From: Adineta steineri
Taxonomy: Eukaryota > Rotifera > Eurotatoria > Adinetida > Adinetidae
NCBI GenBank assembly: GCA_905250115.1
Contig: CAJNOI010000008.1
Span: forward strand, 883,822-947,821
Length of the DNA stretch: 64,000 nucleotides
Direction: 5' to 3'
Shown here: in pieces, positions 50,623 through 63,221 of the stretch
Position numbering within the stretch: position 1 is the first letter of the stretch
Layout: each line of letters starts with the position of its first letter
Program-made: the position numbers and the translations under genes
The notes under the pieces: generated by a model
Database searches by the model: none
What the model was told of the DNA's origin: nothing
Seen by the model: the letters and a program-made list of their open reading frames with translations, nothing else

Positions 50623-53600
50623 AATCTAACAAAAGGAATTCTCCTTTATTTAATTTCAATTTTTTTTTTCTGTTGTTGTTTACTTTACGGAAACAATTCC
50701 TTTGCACTTCTTCGACTTGACCGACAAAACCCTCTGTGAGCCGGAAAAGGATGTCGGCAGCTGAAAAAATCAGCACCGAATAGGAGGGTGTTGTAGAAGT
50801 AGAAGGAAGATAGCAACGACGATGTTGCGTTGCTGCTACTACTGCTGCTGTTATTGACGAAGTACTTAACAATAAATTTGATGCTTTTCTTTTTTTCCTA
50901 AAAAAAAATAAAAAATTACAACCTATATATATCAATATATGATCGAATCATATGAACTAACAAAAAACCATCATCGAACATTAAACGAGATAAAATATAA
51001 TAACTTGACGCATATTGTAATCTTTTCTTTTTAGACTATAGGCTGAGAAGAGTAATCAACGTCACCATCACAGAGCTCATATTCTTTCTTTTCTTTCTTT
51101 CATTCTATTTTATATTCTTTAACCAATGTTAGAGAAAAGAGGATCTATGCATGATCTCCTTTCAAATGAATATGACCACTTCGATAGATAGAAAAAAAAG
51201 TGTTAAGAAAGACAATTTTATTGAATTTAATAAGTTTTTAATCTCAAGACATTTGAAAATATTCTTTGTTGTTTTTGTTAATCAAGACATTAAAATTGTT
51301 TTTTTTTCCTATGCGTACACAGGATATGAAATGTCAATTTACTTTTATATTAAGAAAAAACACAGAAATTTGTCTATATAGTATGAAATTTCAGACAAGT
51401 ATAATTGTTTTATATTTAACTTTAACTTAAGTATTTTCTATTTTTGTAAAGAAGCAAAAAAGAAAACATATGTAATAATTAAGAAAATTCATTATCATAC
51501 CTAGTTGGCGAATATTTCAATGTTCGTGTGGTCTCTTTGTAGAAGACGAACATAATGCGACAGTCGCGTTCGTGTTTTATTAGCGTTCATTGAAGCGTCT
51601 ATAAATAAGACAAGAAAATGGCCAACATAGCAAGGACTCTACCATAGGAAGGCTTCTCGCTTTGCAGATCTGCTTTGGTATACTGAAAAAGGGTGTCCCA
51701 TCATGTGTAAAAGAAAGAAAGAGACGATGAAGAGATAGAGGCTTTGGACTATGCACAGACGTGCTGTTTTCTTGTTGTGGCTTTCACTTCTCCTTCTCCT
51801 TCTTCTTCTCTCTTTCTCTCTTCGTCACATCATCATCAACATCATCACTATCATGATGACTTACCATGCAGCAGAAGAAAAAAAAGAAAGAAACGAGTAA
51901 TGGCACAGGTTGGTTCCGAAGTTGAATAATTGAAAGCAATGTTTTGTGTGTAGCTATATATAAAATATAGTTCTATCTATTTATAGAATCAAGACAATTG
52001 TCGACAGCAACTGATCATGATCTACAACAAAAAAAAGAAGAGAAATACAATGTAAATGCATGTTCAATCAGTTTTTTTTTCCATACTAGAATTTTGTCGA
52101 TTCATAGCACCTATGAATCTGTAGTAGAGTAGTTAGCGATGGAACTCTTAACACTATCATCAACTATTGTTATAGAAGAGTAGTAATAGTTATGAACAGA
52201 ACAAACACACACACACATATGTAGATGGGAAAATAGAATGTTAAAGAGAAAGAAGAAAAAAAAGAGAGAAAACAAGGGAGAAATGATGATGATGCGCTAG
52301 TACCACCGCCCTATTCTCTCTCTAAAACTAAATCCTAGCAGCCAGTCAGCAATTATCTCAAATAGTAGAGAGAAGCAGAGATAGAAATGAGTAGCGCATG
52401 AGCTTGCTCATCAATCAGAAGGCGTGACAATTCTCATTGCTGTCATCATCAAATAAATAAACGAATCTACTCACTATAGACTAACTTATGAATTAGTTAT
52501 ATGTAACTGAAAAAAAAATCAACAATCATTTAAACTTATCAGAATTACATATTACTTCGAAGATCGGATATCAAAAATGATAAAAAGATAGCAAAAGAAA
52601 GAGAATCATTCAGGATAGATTCTTTCTTTAATATATACAAGAATTATCTGTGCGTATGTTTCTCTCAAGCGATACATACACATTCTATTAAATATATACG
52701 ACTCTGTTAATTTGGTATTGGTGACATTTACCAGTCGCTGAAGAAGATTATTACAGTAATTCTACTGCTTTTGTTGTTACATCTGACTGAACTAATTGAT
52801 CAATGTATCTTTTATATAAGTTAATAAAAGTCAATCTTACATATTCTTTATATGTATTAGTTCATCGCTCATTAGTATTGAATATAAATATATATCGCAA
52901 CAGACTTATTTTACCTTACTTACTTTAGCAATGTTCATTCTTTTTCCTTTCTTTCTTTTTTTTTTCTTCCTTCTTCGTTCTTTTCCTGACTTTTTTTCAT
53001 CAGACAAATGAATAAGCAAGCGAATGTTATAGAGAAATAGAGGAAAAAAAAGAAGGGAAAGGATCGAAGAGTAATTAGTAGGGAGGAGAGAAACTTCGTT
53101 TCTTTGTTGTCTTCTCTTATACCTCTTTATTTTTTTCTTTTCTCTAGTATTTCAATCAAACAAAACAGTTAAATGCAGAGAGCGTGATTCCACCTGCTAG
53201 AAAATAAAAGAAAGAAAAAGTGCTATCTAGTGGAGTAACAATGATGACGGCACAGACACACACACATACACACATATATATATATATATTTGTCTGGCGT
53301 CGATTTATATGAGTAAAAGATGCTGACTGCAATTGTTAAAAATAAAATAAGAGAAATATAACTAAAGCAAAAAGGAGAAGCAGAAAACGCTTTTCATATA
53401 TTGAGTTAAATAAGGTAGACTTCATGTCGAACATCATCATCTCAAGTTTCTATATAGTCGATAGATTCAACATGCAAAATAAAAACAACGACAATAACGA
53501 CGACAAGCAAAGAAATAAAAAATCTATTGCGTGTGTGTTGATTGTAGTTGCATTATATATTATTGAGAATAAACCCAAGAGAAACCATTTTTCTCCGTTA

Positions 53601-54731
53601 CTGTTAAATCGTTGCCATTTAAGATGAACTTACTTTAGTTCCTTCCCGTAATTTTGTATTTTTAAGTCAACATATAGACAAAATATACACACCCACATGG
53701 TATTGATAGTAGTAGTGCACAAGATGGTAACGAAGCCTGATGATGGCTGTATAGCAAAGCAGAAGGAAAAAAAGAAGAAGAGAAGAGAATATGTGGCTGT
53801 ACTACCATCATTCTCTATTACTTTTTTTTCTTCATCAGCTTCTAGCTGTTGTTGTTGTTATTGTTTATAGTTTTGGCAGGCGTCTTGCTCTTCCCTTTTT
53901 TTTCTCTTCTTTTCCTGGTTGTATGTGTTAGAGAGAGGGAGAGATGCAGAGAGAGGGGGTGGAGGTCTTCTTCGTCCGAACATCTATCCATCCATCTATC
54001 ACTAGCATCGTTCTTCTTCTTCTTCTTCTTTTTCTTCTTCTTTTTTTTTCTTCTTTTTTTTGTTGCACACAATGAAAATTGACACGAGAAATTAGAAATG
54101 ATGGAGAAACAACGACCATGATGACGACGACGACGACGACGAGAACACTGCTTTTTTCCCTGTTTTTCTGCACGATTTCTTTTTCTTTCTGCTTAGCGTG
54201 CGGGAAAACGCATCGACATACTATGTCAGTAGAACGAGTTTTAGTTTGAGAGTAATGAAGAACAAAAAAAAATATAGGGAAAAACGCGAAAGCAAGAAAA
54301 AGACAGAACATGAATCGACTGACGTTGCCTTGTCATTTTGAATAAAAATGTGAGAAGCAAACAAAGTCTACATAGCTCAATTTGTCTCTCTCCCTCTCCC
54401 TCTCTTTTCTTTCTTTTCCGATTTTCAGCCGTTAAGCTAAAAAAAAAGCGCGAACCACACACTGAGATGTCGTTCTTCATTGCATTCTTTCCTTTATTTA
54501 GAGGTTTAGTACGATAGCAAACGATTGCCGGTCGAGATACCAATGGGAGATGGAACGTGCGCAAGAGAGATGTTGTAATCTGTTATTAGTTTTTCTTTTC
54601 ATTTCCGTTCTGGCACGCGCACATATCAACTCCAGCTATGTTCTATACAACGAACAAACAATAAAAAAAAGAAAAATATAGTCAATAATGATATAGAGTG
54701 CAGTACATTATGACAACAAAATAAAAAAATA
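50623..54731. other. 4.1-kb region with many simple-sequence tracts
   Basis: Upstream of the cysteine-string exon of the RGS gene, and downstream of the unrecognised gene ending at 54732. It is full of low-complexity DNA: TTCT runs at 51090-51110 and 52935-52975, CA runs at 52205-52217 and 53257-53272 (the latter followed by TA repeats), TTC at 54011-54050 and CGA at 54124-54142. The ORFs reported across these tracts are compositional. The RGS promoter and untranslated exons probably lie at 50623-51000, but I cannot define them. Confidence 0.55.
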
Positions 54732-57349
54732 TCATTTATGTTTTGCTGATGAAACAATTGATTGGTTCCATATAAAATCTGCTTTACGCATCGGTTTTCG
54801 TCGTTGTTGAATACTAATTGCGGATGACATTCTTTGAAGAGATGTTGATTTAGGTGTAAATGTTGGACGATATTCTTTTAATGCAGCTAAAGTTAATGGT
54901 GGAAAAGCTAAAACAATAAAAAAAAAAAATTTTTTTTTAAAATTATTCAATTATTTCTGGTTGACTTTCTCACTTTCATGATGTAAATTTGATTCTGTTG
55001 ATTGACCTTGTACAATAGAACTTTCTTTAGCAAATAATGATTCAATATTTCTTTCTGCTAATCGTTTTGTAGAAGGTAAACGACGAGTACTTATTGGACG
55101 ATATATTGGATTATGAGCATCAAGATCTTTTAAAAATTTTACATGATATTTTTTTTCTTTATGTTGAACATGCATAGATTGAGAACGAGATAGATTTTGT
55201 TTATCAGTAAAGAATTCTTCTTCTTCTTCATCTTGAATAGGATATCTTGAAGTATTCTTGAAAAAGTAAATGATTAAATACGGAAATAAGAGAGAGAGAA
55301 GAAAAAAATACCGAATGCTTACATTTATTGTTTCGGAAAAATATTTTTGTATACTTGGATCATTATTTAATTGTTGTAAACTGTTACTATAACCGGATGA
55401 TTTTAATAAATTTGCTTTTTGTTCATTAAGTTTTGATGAGCGAAATAATAACTGAGACTAAATGAAATGCCATATTATTCTTGACATTTTCAACGTATAT
55501 ACAATAATAACAATCTCCTACTGATTTTTTTAAGCTGATTATTCGCTTGAAAGATTTTCCTAAGCTATTCTAATCTTTCTTTTGATTATGATAAGATCTT
55601 TCTCTTATTTTAATTAATATTTAGAGTTCTTTTTCTTCTATAATATAATCAAATGATATATATATATATATACCTGATGAGGATTTATTAAAACCTCATT
55701 AGCCATGTCTAAATAACGTTTAGCCGAATCAATATCTGAACTATTCCGTACAAATTGTTCAAGTTCTTGACGTGATGCTTGTTGAGCAACTTGATCACGA
55801 ACGAATGATTGATATGCAGCCTAGATATGCATACATATTAAATAATATTTATTATTATTATTTTAAGATAAAAAAAAGCGTGCATATAACGTGCAGGAAT
55901 ATAAAAAGCATGATACAAATACGCATACTTCAAGATCAACATGTGATAGTGACTGCGTTGTGGTCGTAAAATGTACCGCCGAACGCAGTCGCTGTAAAAA
56001 TTCTTCTTGATCATTAGAATTAACTGCAATAACGCAATAGAAGATTAAAATTAAAAGTAAAGACAAAAACCATTGGGGGAAATAAATTAATTTAGGGGAA
56101 AGGAGGATTGAGCAACACAAAGTATATAAAGAAACAAAAAGGAGCGGACCTTTGCTGTCGTGTACATGACTATTCGTGAAGGCTTTTTTTTCAAGTCTTC
56201 ACTCTCTAAATAAAACAGATAAATTTATATTTTTCATATCTTATCAAACTAATATATTCTTATTTTCATTCATGCAGAAGTAAATATATCCTGATTTGTA
56301 TTGCAAAAAAATTTTCATCATGTAAAGTTTTTTCTCATTAATTAATCTGCTGAATACTATTACTCATCTCATTCGATGACGTTTTCTTTGATGTTTTTTA
56401 TATGATGAATGATGTTTTTCTTTTCTTTTTAGAAATTCTTCAAATCAAAGAAGTGTTTTGAAAATTTCTATTTAAAAAGTGCAAATATAAGTCGAAAATT
56501 CAATTAAAAACATTATAGTTCTATTTTAATTTTAGTACAGAAATTTTGAGAAATATAAATCGATATTATCATTGTTCTATTTTACAATCAAGATAATGTT
56601 ACAAAAAATAATCAAAATTACTACTTGAGCGATCTCATCAGAATGATAGATCTTTATATTGAAATCTCTCTTATGTTAGATAGAAAATCGCATGTCAATG
56701 TCATCTAATTAAAGAATAACTTTTGTTGCGTTTTGAGCAAAAATAAAATATAATCATTAAATGTGGTTTTTTAAATATAGCATACACTCGAAATTTTTTA
56801 ATTAAAAATCAATTTCGTTTTTACATAAAAAATATCGATTAAGATATGCAAAACCAAGGTTTTTCTTTAGTTCCAGTCTCAACCTTTGCTATTAAAATTT
56901 TTTATCTTCAGTTCACCTGTGCAAACATTAATTTCTATGGTATCTATTAATAGAAATCAATTTATTTTCGAATCAAATGAATTTCAATGGTTTCTTTTCT
57001 TAAGATTATATTATTCAAAATATTTCTTTCCTATAAAGTTTGACAAGAATAAATAAGTATTAAGATTTTTGTCAATATTTATAATTTAATATTGAAATGA
57101 TTTGTAATTTATTTATGTGTACATACGTAGATTTAATTCTTCAAGTGAAGTATTATCACGTGCTTCATTTGTTTGTGGACATACAAAACTAATAGCTGTG
57201 TCCGGATCGAATATATTTGATAATCTTTCAAATATAGCTTGTTTTTCTTTAGATAATTCTTCCTAAATTTCATAGATAAATAGTTTTCTAATATAAATAT
57301 CTAACTTTATTTTTACCTCAATTTCAGATTCAATAAAACTTCGTGACAT
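54732..57349 (-). CDS. Unrecognised 334-residue helical protein
   Basis: Seven exons join in frame: 57349-57317, 57262-57127, 56023-55929, 55820-55674, 55457-55323, 55256-54974 and 54907-54732. The ATG follows a TTTAG acceptor by one base. The N-terminal half is charged and predicted helical (EEELSKEKQAIFERLSNIFD, EEFLQRLRSAVHF, DSAKRYLDMANEVLI). A short acidic run EEEEEFF follows, and the C-terminal half is basic (YRPISTRRLPSTKRLAERN, QQRRKPMRKADF) with a proline-containing motif FPPLTLAALKEYRPTFTPKS. No signal peptide, membrane segment or catalytic motif is visible, so it is probably a cytoplasmic or cytoskeletal adaptor. The 1.1-kb intron 2 is long. Seven phase-consistent junctions support the model strongly, although I do not know the family. 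Confidence 0.8.
56024..57126. other. Long intron of the 54732-57349 gene
   Basis: 1.1 kb, AT-rich. A possible optional exon on the minus strand at about 56205-56150 has an acceptor but no donor in a usable phase, so I leave it out. Nothing else is seen. Confidence 0.6.
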
Positions 57350-58554
57350 CCTAAAGTTATTACTCAAAGATAAAAAAAATTTAACGTATGTAAAATCATA
57401 CTATTATTTCTATTCCTAGTTTCTATAGAAACCTTAGAAATGTACACAAATAAAGTTTATATAAGATTTGGATGTAGTATATAAAAATTAAAAGTTTAAT
57501 AGTTTTTAAAACAAAATAAATTCATTTTAATAAATTTTATAGTGACATCTTTTTTTTGTTATACAACACTGGAAAATGTAATTAAAGAAAGAAGCAAAAC
57601 ATCGATTGTACAGATGTTTCTTCATTCTATTTGTAAAACGGTAGTTTTTAAATATTTTGTTACATAAATAATTAGAGTGTGAATGTTTTATTCGGTTCAT
57701 TCTTACATTTTATATAAAACGATGGACTCAAAAATTGTAGAAATATTGGGTAGATCGAAAATATGTTTCAACTGACTAGTTCGTATAAGAATTGAAACAA
57801 TTTTCAATCGTGTTTTATGATGAATTGTATGTAAAAGACTGCAATAACAGATCAAAATGGTATTTTTAAGATATTTATGATTTTTCCCTTAATACTCGTC
57901 GGCCGTAGATCATGCATGATACTTCATTATTTTCTGAAAACAACTATTATACATTAAAATTATTTGATGTATATACGAGAAGATGTTAAATTAATAAATA
58001 TTTCGTTAATAGGTGAAACAAATGTATACAAAATATCTTTAATGTTACGTTATTCTATCAATTCATAATATTTAATCTTTTCGACACTTCGAATTTTTTA
58101 TAATACATATGATCAAAGAGTTGCGAGTATCTTACTAAGTCTACGCGTTCGTACACACCTAGATTTCGCTTTAAACTTGATTTGTATATAATCAAATCTA
58201 TCATTCTACAGTAAAAAAAAGTCGGATTTAGCTCCAGAAATTAAATTTTTATTGAGTTCACGTTGATATTAACAAAACTTAGATGTAAAACAATTTAATT
58301 AGATTCAAGTTCATTTTCTCGCATTCTAATATTCTTTTTTTATAGAATTCTTATCAACTATATAGATAAGTGACGCCTGACATCTACAATAGAAACATAA
58401 ACTTCTGATGGATTGTTTATTGCATATTTTTTGACATATGACCAATAGAAAAACGCTCACATGTTGCTCGCTTGTCTGTCTAACACTCACGTGTGTTAAA
58501 TTAATAGATCAAATCAACTAGATAGATTGACGTTCTCTATCGTATTAAAAACAA
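57350..58554. other. Divergent intergenic region
   Basis: About 1.2 kb between the 5' ends of the unrecognised gene (minus) and USF (plus). It presumably contains both promoters. No ORF or repeat stands out. Confidence 0.5.
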
Positions 58555-59408
58555 ATGAACGAACGCGATCATTCTCATGAACAGAATGTAAGTATTGACA
58601 AATAAAATCAAAACAAATCTTCTATATTTATTTCTTCTATTCAAGGAATCAAAAAATACATCGATAACATTACAAAATCCGTCGCTAGTTGTCAATTCTA
58701 TGTTGACAGCATTAGCTCAAAGTCTACTTCCATCATCGACAAATCAACAGGTAAAAAAAAGAAGGTTCTTTTTATCATTCATTCATTTATAAATATCTTT
58801 TCTTTTCCAGCAACTCTTAGCTGATTTACAAGCTGCAGCAACATTAGTTAATAAACAAAAATTATCATCGACAAATGGTAATAATCAACATGAATTAAAT
58901 TCTCATATTCAAACGAATCGTACCGATAGTCAAGATAATTTACCACATATAACTCAAGCTAAACGACGTGCAACCCATAATGCTGTTGAACGACGACGTC
59001 GTGATCGTATTAATCAACATATTCAACAATTATCAAAATTAATTCCTGATTGTAGTAATTATGTTAAAAATCAAGTAAAAATGTTTTTTTTACAACCAAC
59101 AAAATAAATAAGAATAACTATTTCATAGAGTAAAACAGCTGTATTAGAAAAAACAATTGCATATGTACATGAACTTCGAACACAAAATCTTGCATTAGTT
59201 AAACAAACAGTTGATGCTGGAATTATACTTCATGAAAATGATGCATTACGAGATCGAGTTTGTATTGAAAATATAATTTGAAATTTTTATAATAAAATTG
59301 TTCGTTTATTTTAAGATTCGAGTAATTGAACAAGAAAATGGAGTATTAAAATCTCTATTAACTAAACAAAATCTACTAAGTGGTAATGAATCATCATCAT
59401 CAACATGA
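58555..59408 (+). CDS. USF: Upstream stimulatory factor (USF), bHLH-leucine zipper
   Basis: Five exons, 58555-58587, 58646-58750, 58811-59074, 59129-59257 and 59316-59408, give 207 residues. The basic region RRATHNAVERRRRDRIN has the H/E/R residues that read CACGTG E-boxes. It is followed by the helix-loop-helix (QHIQQLSKLIPDCS, then SKTAVLEKTIAYVHELRTQN). A leucine zipper runs to the end (ILHENDALRDRI, GVLKSLLTKQNLL). The LIPDCS and VHELRxxN strings point to USF rather than MAX or MITF. The N-terminal activation region is short; human USF1 has 310 residues. The exon border in the loop corresponds to the place where vertebrate USF carries a longer loop. Ends in a Ser run and stop at 59406-59408. 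Confidence 0.93.
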
Positions 59409-60264
59409 TAATATATATCTCTTAATATATGCGTGCAACAGTTAGATATATGCAATTGTACAGATTGATTTTTTTTCCTTCATCTTTTAGTATTCATTTT
59501 TTTTCTATTCTATTATATGCTTCCCTTCCTTGTTTTCTCTTTTTTTTTGTATATATTTCCTTTAAGATTTCTTTTTTTTTTGTTTTGCTTTATGATTGAC
59601 TATAATGTGTGGTTTTTCTTTTTTTTTCCGTTCGATGTCAACAGTAAAGAAATAATATATAACTGTTTGGGAATTATGAATGGTAGAGTTATCTATTGGT
59701 TTATGATCGAATAAGATAGTCAAACAATATGCATTTTATTACATTGAAATAACCATAAACCAGCAAATGTCGATGTAACAGATTTTCAAACGTTATTCAT
59801 CTTGATTTATTCCATTGAATTTGAAAGATGGAAATAATTATACGAAGAATATTTATATAAAAGATATACAGTCTGCATGATATAGATCAGTTATTATTTG
59901 CTCAATGTATTAGAATTAATAATCGACAGTGAAATAGATTAGGATTAGTTTATGATCGATCGTATGATATTAACTTCTGAATGAGAATCAACAATATAAT
60001 CTATCATAAAATATTTAGAATAAAACATAAACTAATATTCTATTGTTGAATAATATCGAAATGAAATTGAATTTTATTCTGTACGACTTATGTTGCAAAG
60101 GTTAATCGTTTGTTTTTAAAAGTAAAAAACGAAAGACCTTCATTTTGATTTATTAGTCACGAATCTTTTGTCGATTGCTTATCAATTACATGATAAATAA
60201 ATAAATCTTTCGTGTAAACATATTTTATTTCCTCAAAGGATTTTTAAAACTTACATAAAATATT
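59409..60264. other. Convergent intergenic region
   Basis: Lies between the ends of USF (plus) and the RING/vWA gene (minus). It is T-rich after the USF stop. The ORF at 59517-59714 is composed almost entirely of Phe/Leu from poly-T runs and is not real. Confidence 0.6.
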
Positions 60265-61036
60265 TTATAATCTTTCAGTGAAATTCGTAAGAAAATGTTG
60301 TACATAAATTTCAAGTTTTTTTTCATTAAAATGTCCAAATTGAAAATTTGTTTCATTAACAAGTTGACGCGTACGTTCTACATATTTATCTCCAACATGA
60401 ATAAGAAAAAGTTGATTAAATATATTGGAATCCATCTTTGTTATATTGGTGTGTTTTGTAAATCCATCTGATAGAATACAAATTTTTTTAATACCATTTA
60501 TTTGCTGTGAATAAGTAGAAATTTTTTCTAATGCTTGATTTAAATTTAAGAAAGGTTTCATTTGTAATTCTTCATCAAAATTTATATTAGAATTATATTC
60601 AATTTCTATATCATTAGTTTCAAAAGTAATATGATTAGTTTCAGTAATATTTCTGAAATTTAAAACACTTTTTTTTAGAAAATTTTTAATCAATGTTTAT
60701 CATTTACCTTTTAATAAATACAAGTTTTAGGAATTTTAAAACATTTATACCTTCCTTTGCACATGATATATCAATTAAAAACCATTCATATATTGGTTTA
60801 GATTCTATAAATTTACTTAAAGATTTATTTGATATCAAAGGTTTTTCTGGATTAAATTCCCAGGTGCATACAGGACATCGAATTGGTGCTGTTGGATTTA
60901 ATGTTCGATTACGATTTATGAATTTTTGTATACATAATCGATCCATTGTACGTCCACAATTAAGAATAATTGGATCATTAAAACGGGAAAGACAAATAGG
61001 ACAGTCTAAATCAGTTGCTTCTTCCGAGCCAGACAT
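60265..61036 (-). CDS. RING/U-box-like plus degenerate vWA protein
   Basis: Two exons, 61036-60708 and 60652-60265, give 238 residues. The N-terminus holds a RING/U-box-type module, LDCPICLSRFNDPIILNCGR then TMDRLCIQKF and IRCPVCTWEF. The cysteine spacing is RING-like, but the usual histidine after CG is arginine. A vWA-like fold follows. Its first strand FLIDISCAKEG keeps only part of the DxSxS metal site (D-I-S-C-A). Later come ALEKISTYSQ and KICILSDGFTKHTNI, the latter matching the vWA aspartate-glycine loop. The protein resembles its divergent neighbour in domain order. A ubiquitin-ligase-type function with a weakened metal site is inference. The start is the first ATG, and the two genes' start codons lie only 35-65 bases apart. 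Confidence 0.82.
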
Positions 61037-61101
61037 TTTCCAACGTAAATATTAAATAAATAGATAAGAATATGTCATATGTCATAGTATTTTATATGAT
61101 A
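61037..61101. promoter_or_regulatory. Very short bidirectional promoter candidate
   Basis: Head-to-head starts at 61036 (minus) and 61072 or 61102 (plus) leave 35-65 bases for both transcription starts and leaders, unless one or both genes use start sites within the other's transcript. The sequence is AT-rich with no obvious box. The two genes must share control or overlap at their 5' ends. Confidence 0.5.
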
Positions 61102-62088
61102 ATGGCTACAGGTGAAGGCAAGTTTACATGTAGTGTTTGTAAGCAATTATTTAAAAACCCAGTTGTTCATAAACTTTGTGGTATTTCTTTTGATCGTGAA
61201 TGTCTTGGAAATCTATGTCCAGAACAACAATGTCAACAAGTTATTATAGAAGACGATTTAATACCTAACCGTAGTCTATTAAATGTTGTTGATGAATATC
61301 GATTAACATTAGTATCACCTCCTGTCTATTATATGATTCTACTCGATTGCAGCACTTCTATGTGGTATTCAGATGCATGGCTTCCGTTTGCTCTAGGCCA
61401 AAGTCGATTTGTATATGCTATAGATTTTTTGAACGAGTTCTTCCGACTAAAGTAAATTTATTACCTTTTGTATATTGTATATGAATATAATTTTTATAGA
61501 TTGAATTTAATAACTGATAAAGTTTCATTAGTTACTTTTGATACAGCTTCTCTACAACGCTTCGATTTCCAAGTAATCAATGAAAATCATATAGCGATGT
61601 TAAAAGATTTAAAATGTGACGGTCAAGATACTGCGCTATTCGATGCCATTGACTTTTGTTATGACAGACTTGAAGAGTTAAATAAACGATTGGGAAATCA
61701 ACAATCTAATCTATATCTTTTGGTACTGACCGATGGTCAGAATAATTTTGGCCTCAAAGAATCCAAACATGCGGACAACTTATTATTTCGTTCAAAAAAA
61801 CTTCATATATCAGGTCATATGATTCAAATCGGAAGCAAAAATCGAAAAACAACAAGAACGCTTTGTAAAGTACTTCAATTTCAATATAATCATTTCAAAG
61901 GTGGAAATGTAAATGAATTTGTTAATTCTTTAACAAATACACTTACTACAAAAGCTCAATCACGAGTTCAACCTACAAAAAATATAGCCGAACAATTGAT
62001 TGATCAATTGCCAACTGTACCAAATACGCCAATAAAAGCGCCAAATACACCAGTAAAAGTGCCAAGGAGACAATTAGAATCCGCTTAA
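61072..62088 (+). CDS. RING/U-box-like plus vWA (intact metal site) protein
   Basis: Two exons, 61072-61451 and 61500-62088. The model gives 322 residues from ATG 61072, or 312 from ATG 61102; the latter (MATGEGKFTCSVC) looks the more natural start. A cysteine module FTCSVCKQLFKNPVVHKLCG then ISFDRECLGNLCP is RING/U-box-like and, like the neighbour, lacks the histidine after CG. The vWA domain has all three metal-site elements: DCSTS (DxSxS), the threonine in CDGQDTALFDAI, and LTDGQNNFG. The C-terminus has a TPIKAPNTPVKVPRR repeat-like basic tail. vWA domains bind protein ligands through a divalent ion, so this may be a substrate-capturing E3-type protein. The biological role is unknown. Confidence 0.85.
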
Positions 62089-62584
62089 ATATATATGACA
62101 ATTTTTTATGATTAATCTTGAAGAAAATTAAAGCTATTTTTTTAAACTATACTCTATAAAGACTGAATATAATACCTATGAATGAAATAATATTTTTTTC
62201 TCTCATAATTACAATCGAAAACCTGATGATGTATTATCTACTGACAAATATTTACTGAAAAAAGTATATTTCAAAGAATTGTCTGTTAAATAGAGTAATG
62301 TTCGTTTTCATTCAATGTCTGTTAATAAATGACCTCTTTTAATTTTATTATTATTCGCCAATTATAATTTCTTCATTTAAAAAATGATCTAAACTATAAA
62401 TTTTTATTTAGCAAAACTTTTATATAGTCTATTAATAATGAGTAGAATACTATTTATTTGATTTTTTAAGGAGGTTGTAACTAAACAACGACAAACGATA
62501 AAAAGAAAAATTTTTATACTAAAATGTCGTTGTCATTATAATATTTCTAATAACAAGAATATAAACACATAATAACAAATAAAC
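62089..62584. other. Short intergenic region
   Basis: Five hundred AT-rich bases between the vWA gene and the DUSP23-like gene. It should hold the former's 3' end and the latter's promoter. No structure seen. Confidence 0.5.
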
Positions 62585-63221
62585 ATGAATATTCCACCAT
62601 CTATGCCACCATATTTTCAATGGATTGTTGATAAACGTTTAGCTATATGTGCTCATCCATTTCATGCATCACATATTCGATATATATTAGAACAACGTAT
62701 TCAAACAGTTATTTCTATTAATGATTCATATAATTCAGGATTACCTAATCATACTCGTGGTGAATTACAGGTTCAAAATTTATATATTCCTGATGGTAGT
62801 GCACCAAATATGCAACAATGCCAACAATTTGTTCAACGTATGGCAATTGCTCGTCAACGTGGAGAGGTTAAATCTATTTAATTATCTTAAATTATTTTAT
62901 TGTATTATAATATTTTTTTATTAGGGTGTTGTAGTTGAATGTACTCGTGGTAAAGGAGCATCAGGTGTATTAGTTGGTTGTTATCTTATGGCTCTTTGGC
63001 AAGTTCAACCTGATTATATAGTAAATCATTTACGTCTTATCCGACCAATTACAATCGAAACAACAGCACAAGAACAACAATTAATTGAATTTCATAAATT
63101 ACTTGAACCATCACAACGTCATTTTTATGCTGAAGTTGATCAACCACATAGCTGGGATATTGATACAAGTTATTTACAAACAACACCACTTGCAACTACA
63201 AATCAATTATCACTTGCTTAA
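62585..63221 (+). CDS. DUSP23-like dual-specificity phosphatase fold, catalytically altered
   Basis: Two exons, 62585-62866 and 62925-63221, give 192 residues; DUSP23 has 150. Landmarks of atypical DUSPs are present: FQWIVDKRLAICAHPFHASH, VISINDS, the acid-loop aspartate in LYIPDGSAPN, QQFVQRMAIARQRGE, and after the P-loop LRLIRPITIETTAQEQQLIEF, which matches the RPGSIET...QE end of DUSP23. The P-loop is VECTRGKGASG, where active members read VHCxxGxGRTG. The cysteine (62940-62942) stays, the preceding histidine is glutamate, and the essential arginine six residues on is alanine (62958-62960). It is therefore probably a pseudophosphatase that binds rather than hydrolyses phosphate. The C-terminal 40 residues are an extension. 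The intron lies just before the P-loop. Confidence 0.88.

Noticed and set aside
53842-54564. ORFs of 76-127 codons on both strands
   Set aside because: They are produced by TTC/AAG, GAGA and CGA simple repeats; the translations are runs of Lys, Phe or Ser with no protein character.
56150-56205. Possible extra minus-strand exon of the 54732-57349 gene
   Set aside because: It has a good TTTAG acceptor, but no GT donor gives the phase needed for the next exon. Exon 2 joins directly to 56023 in the right phase without it.
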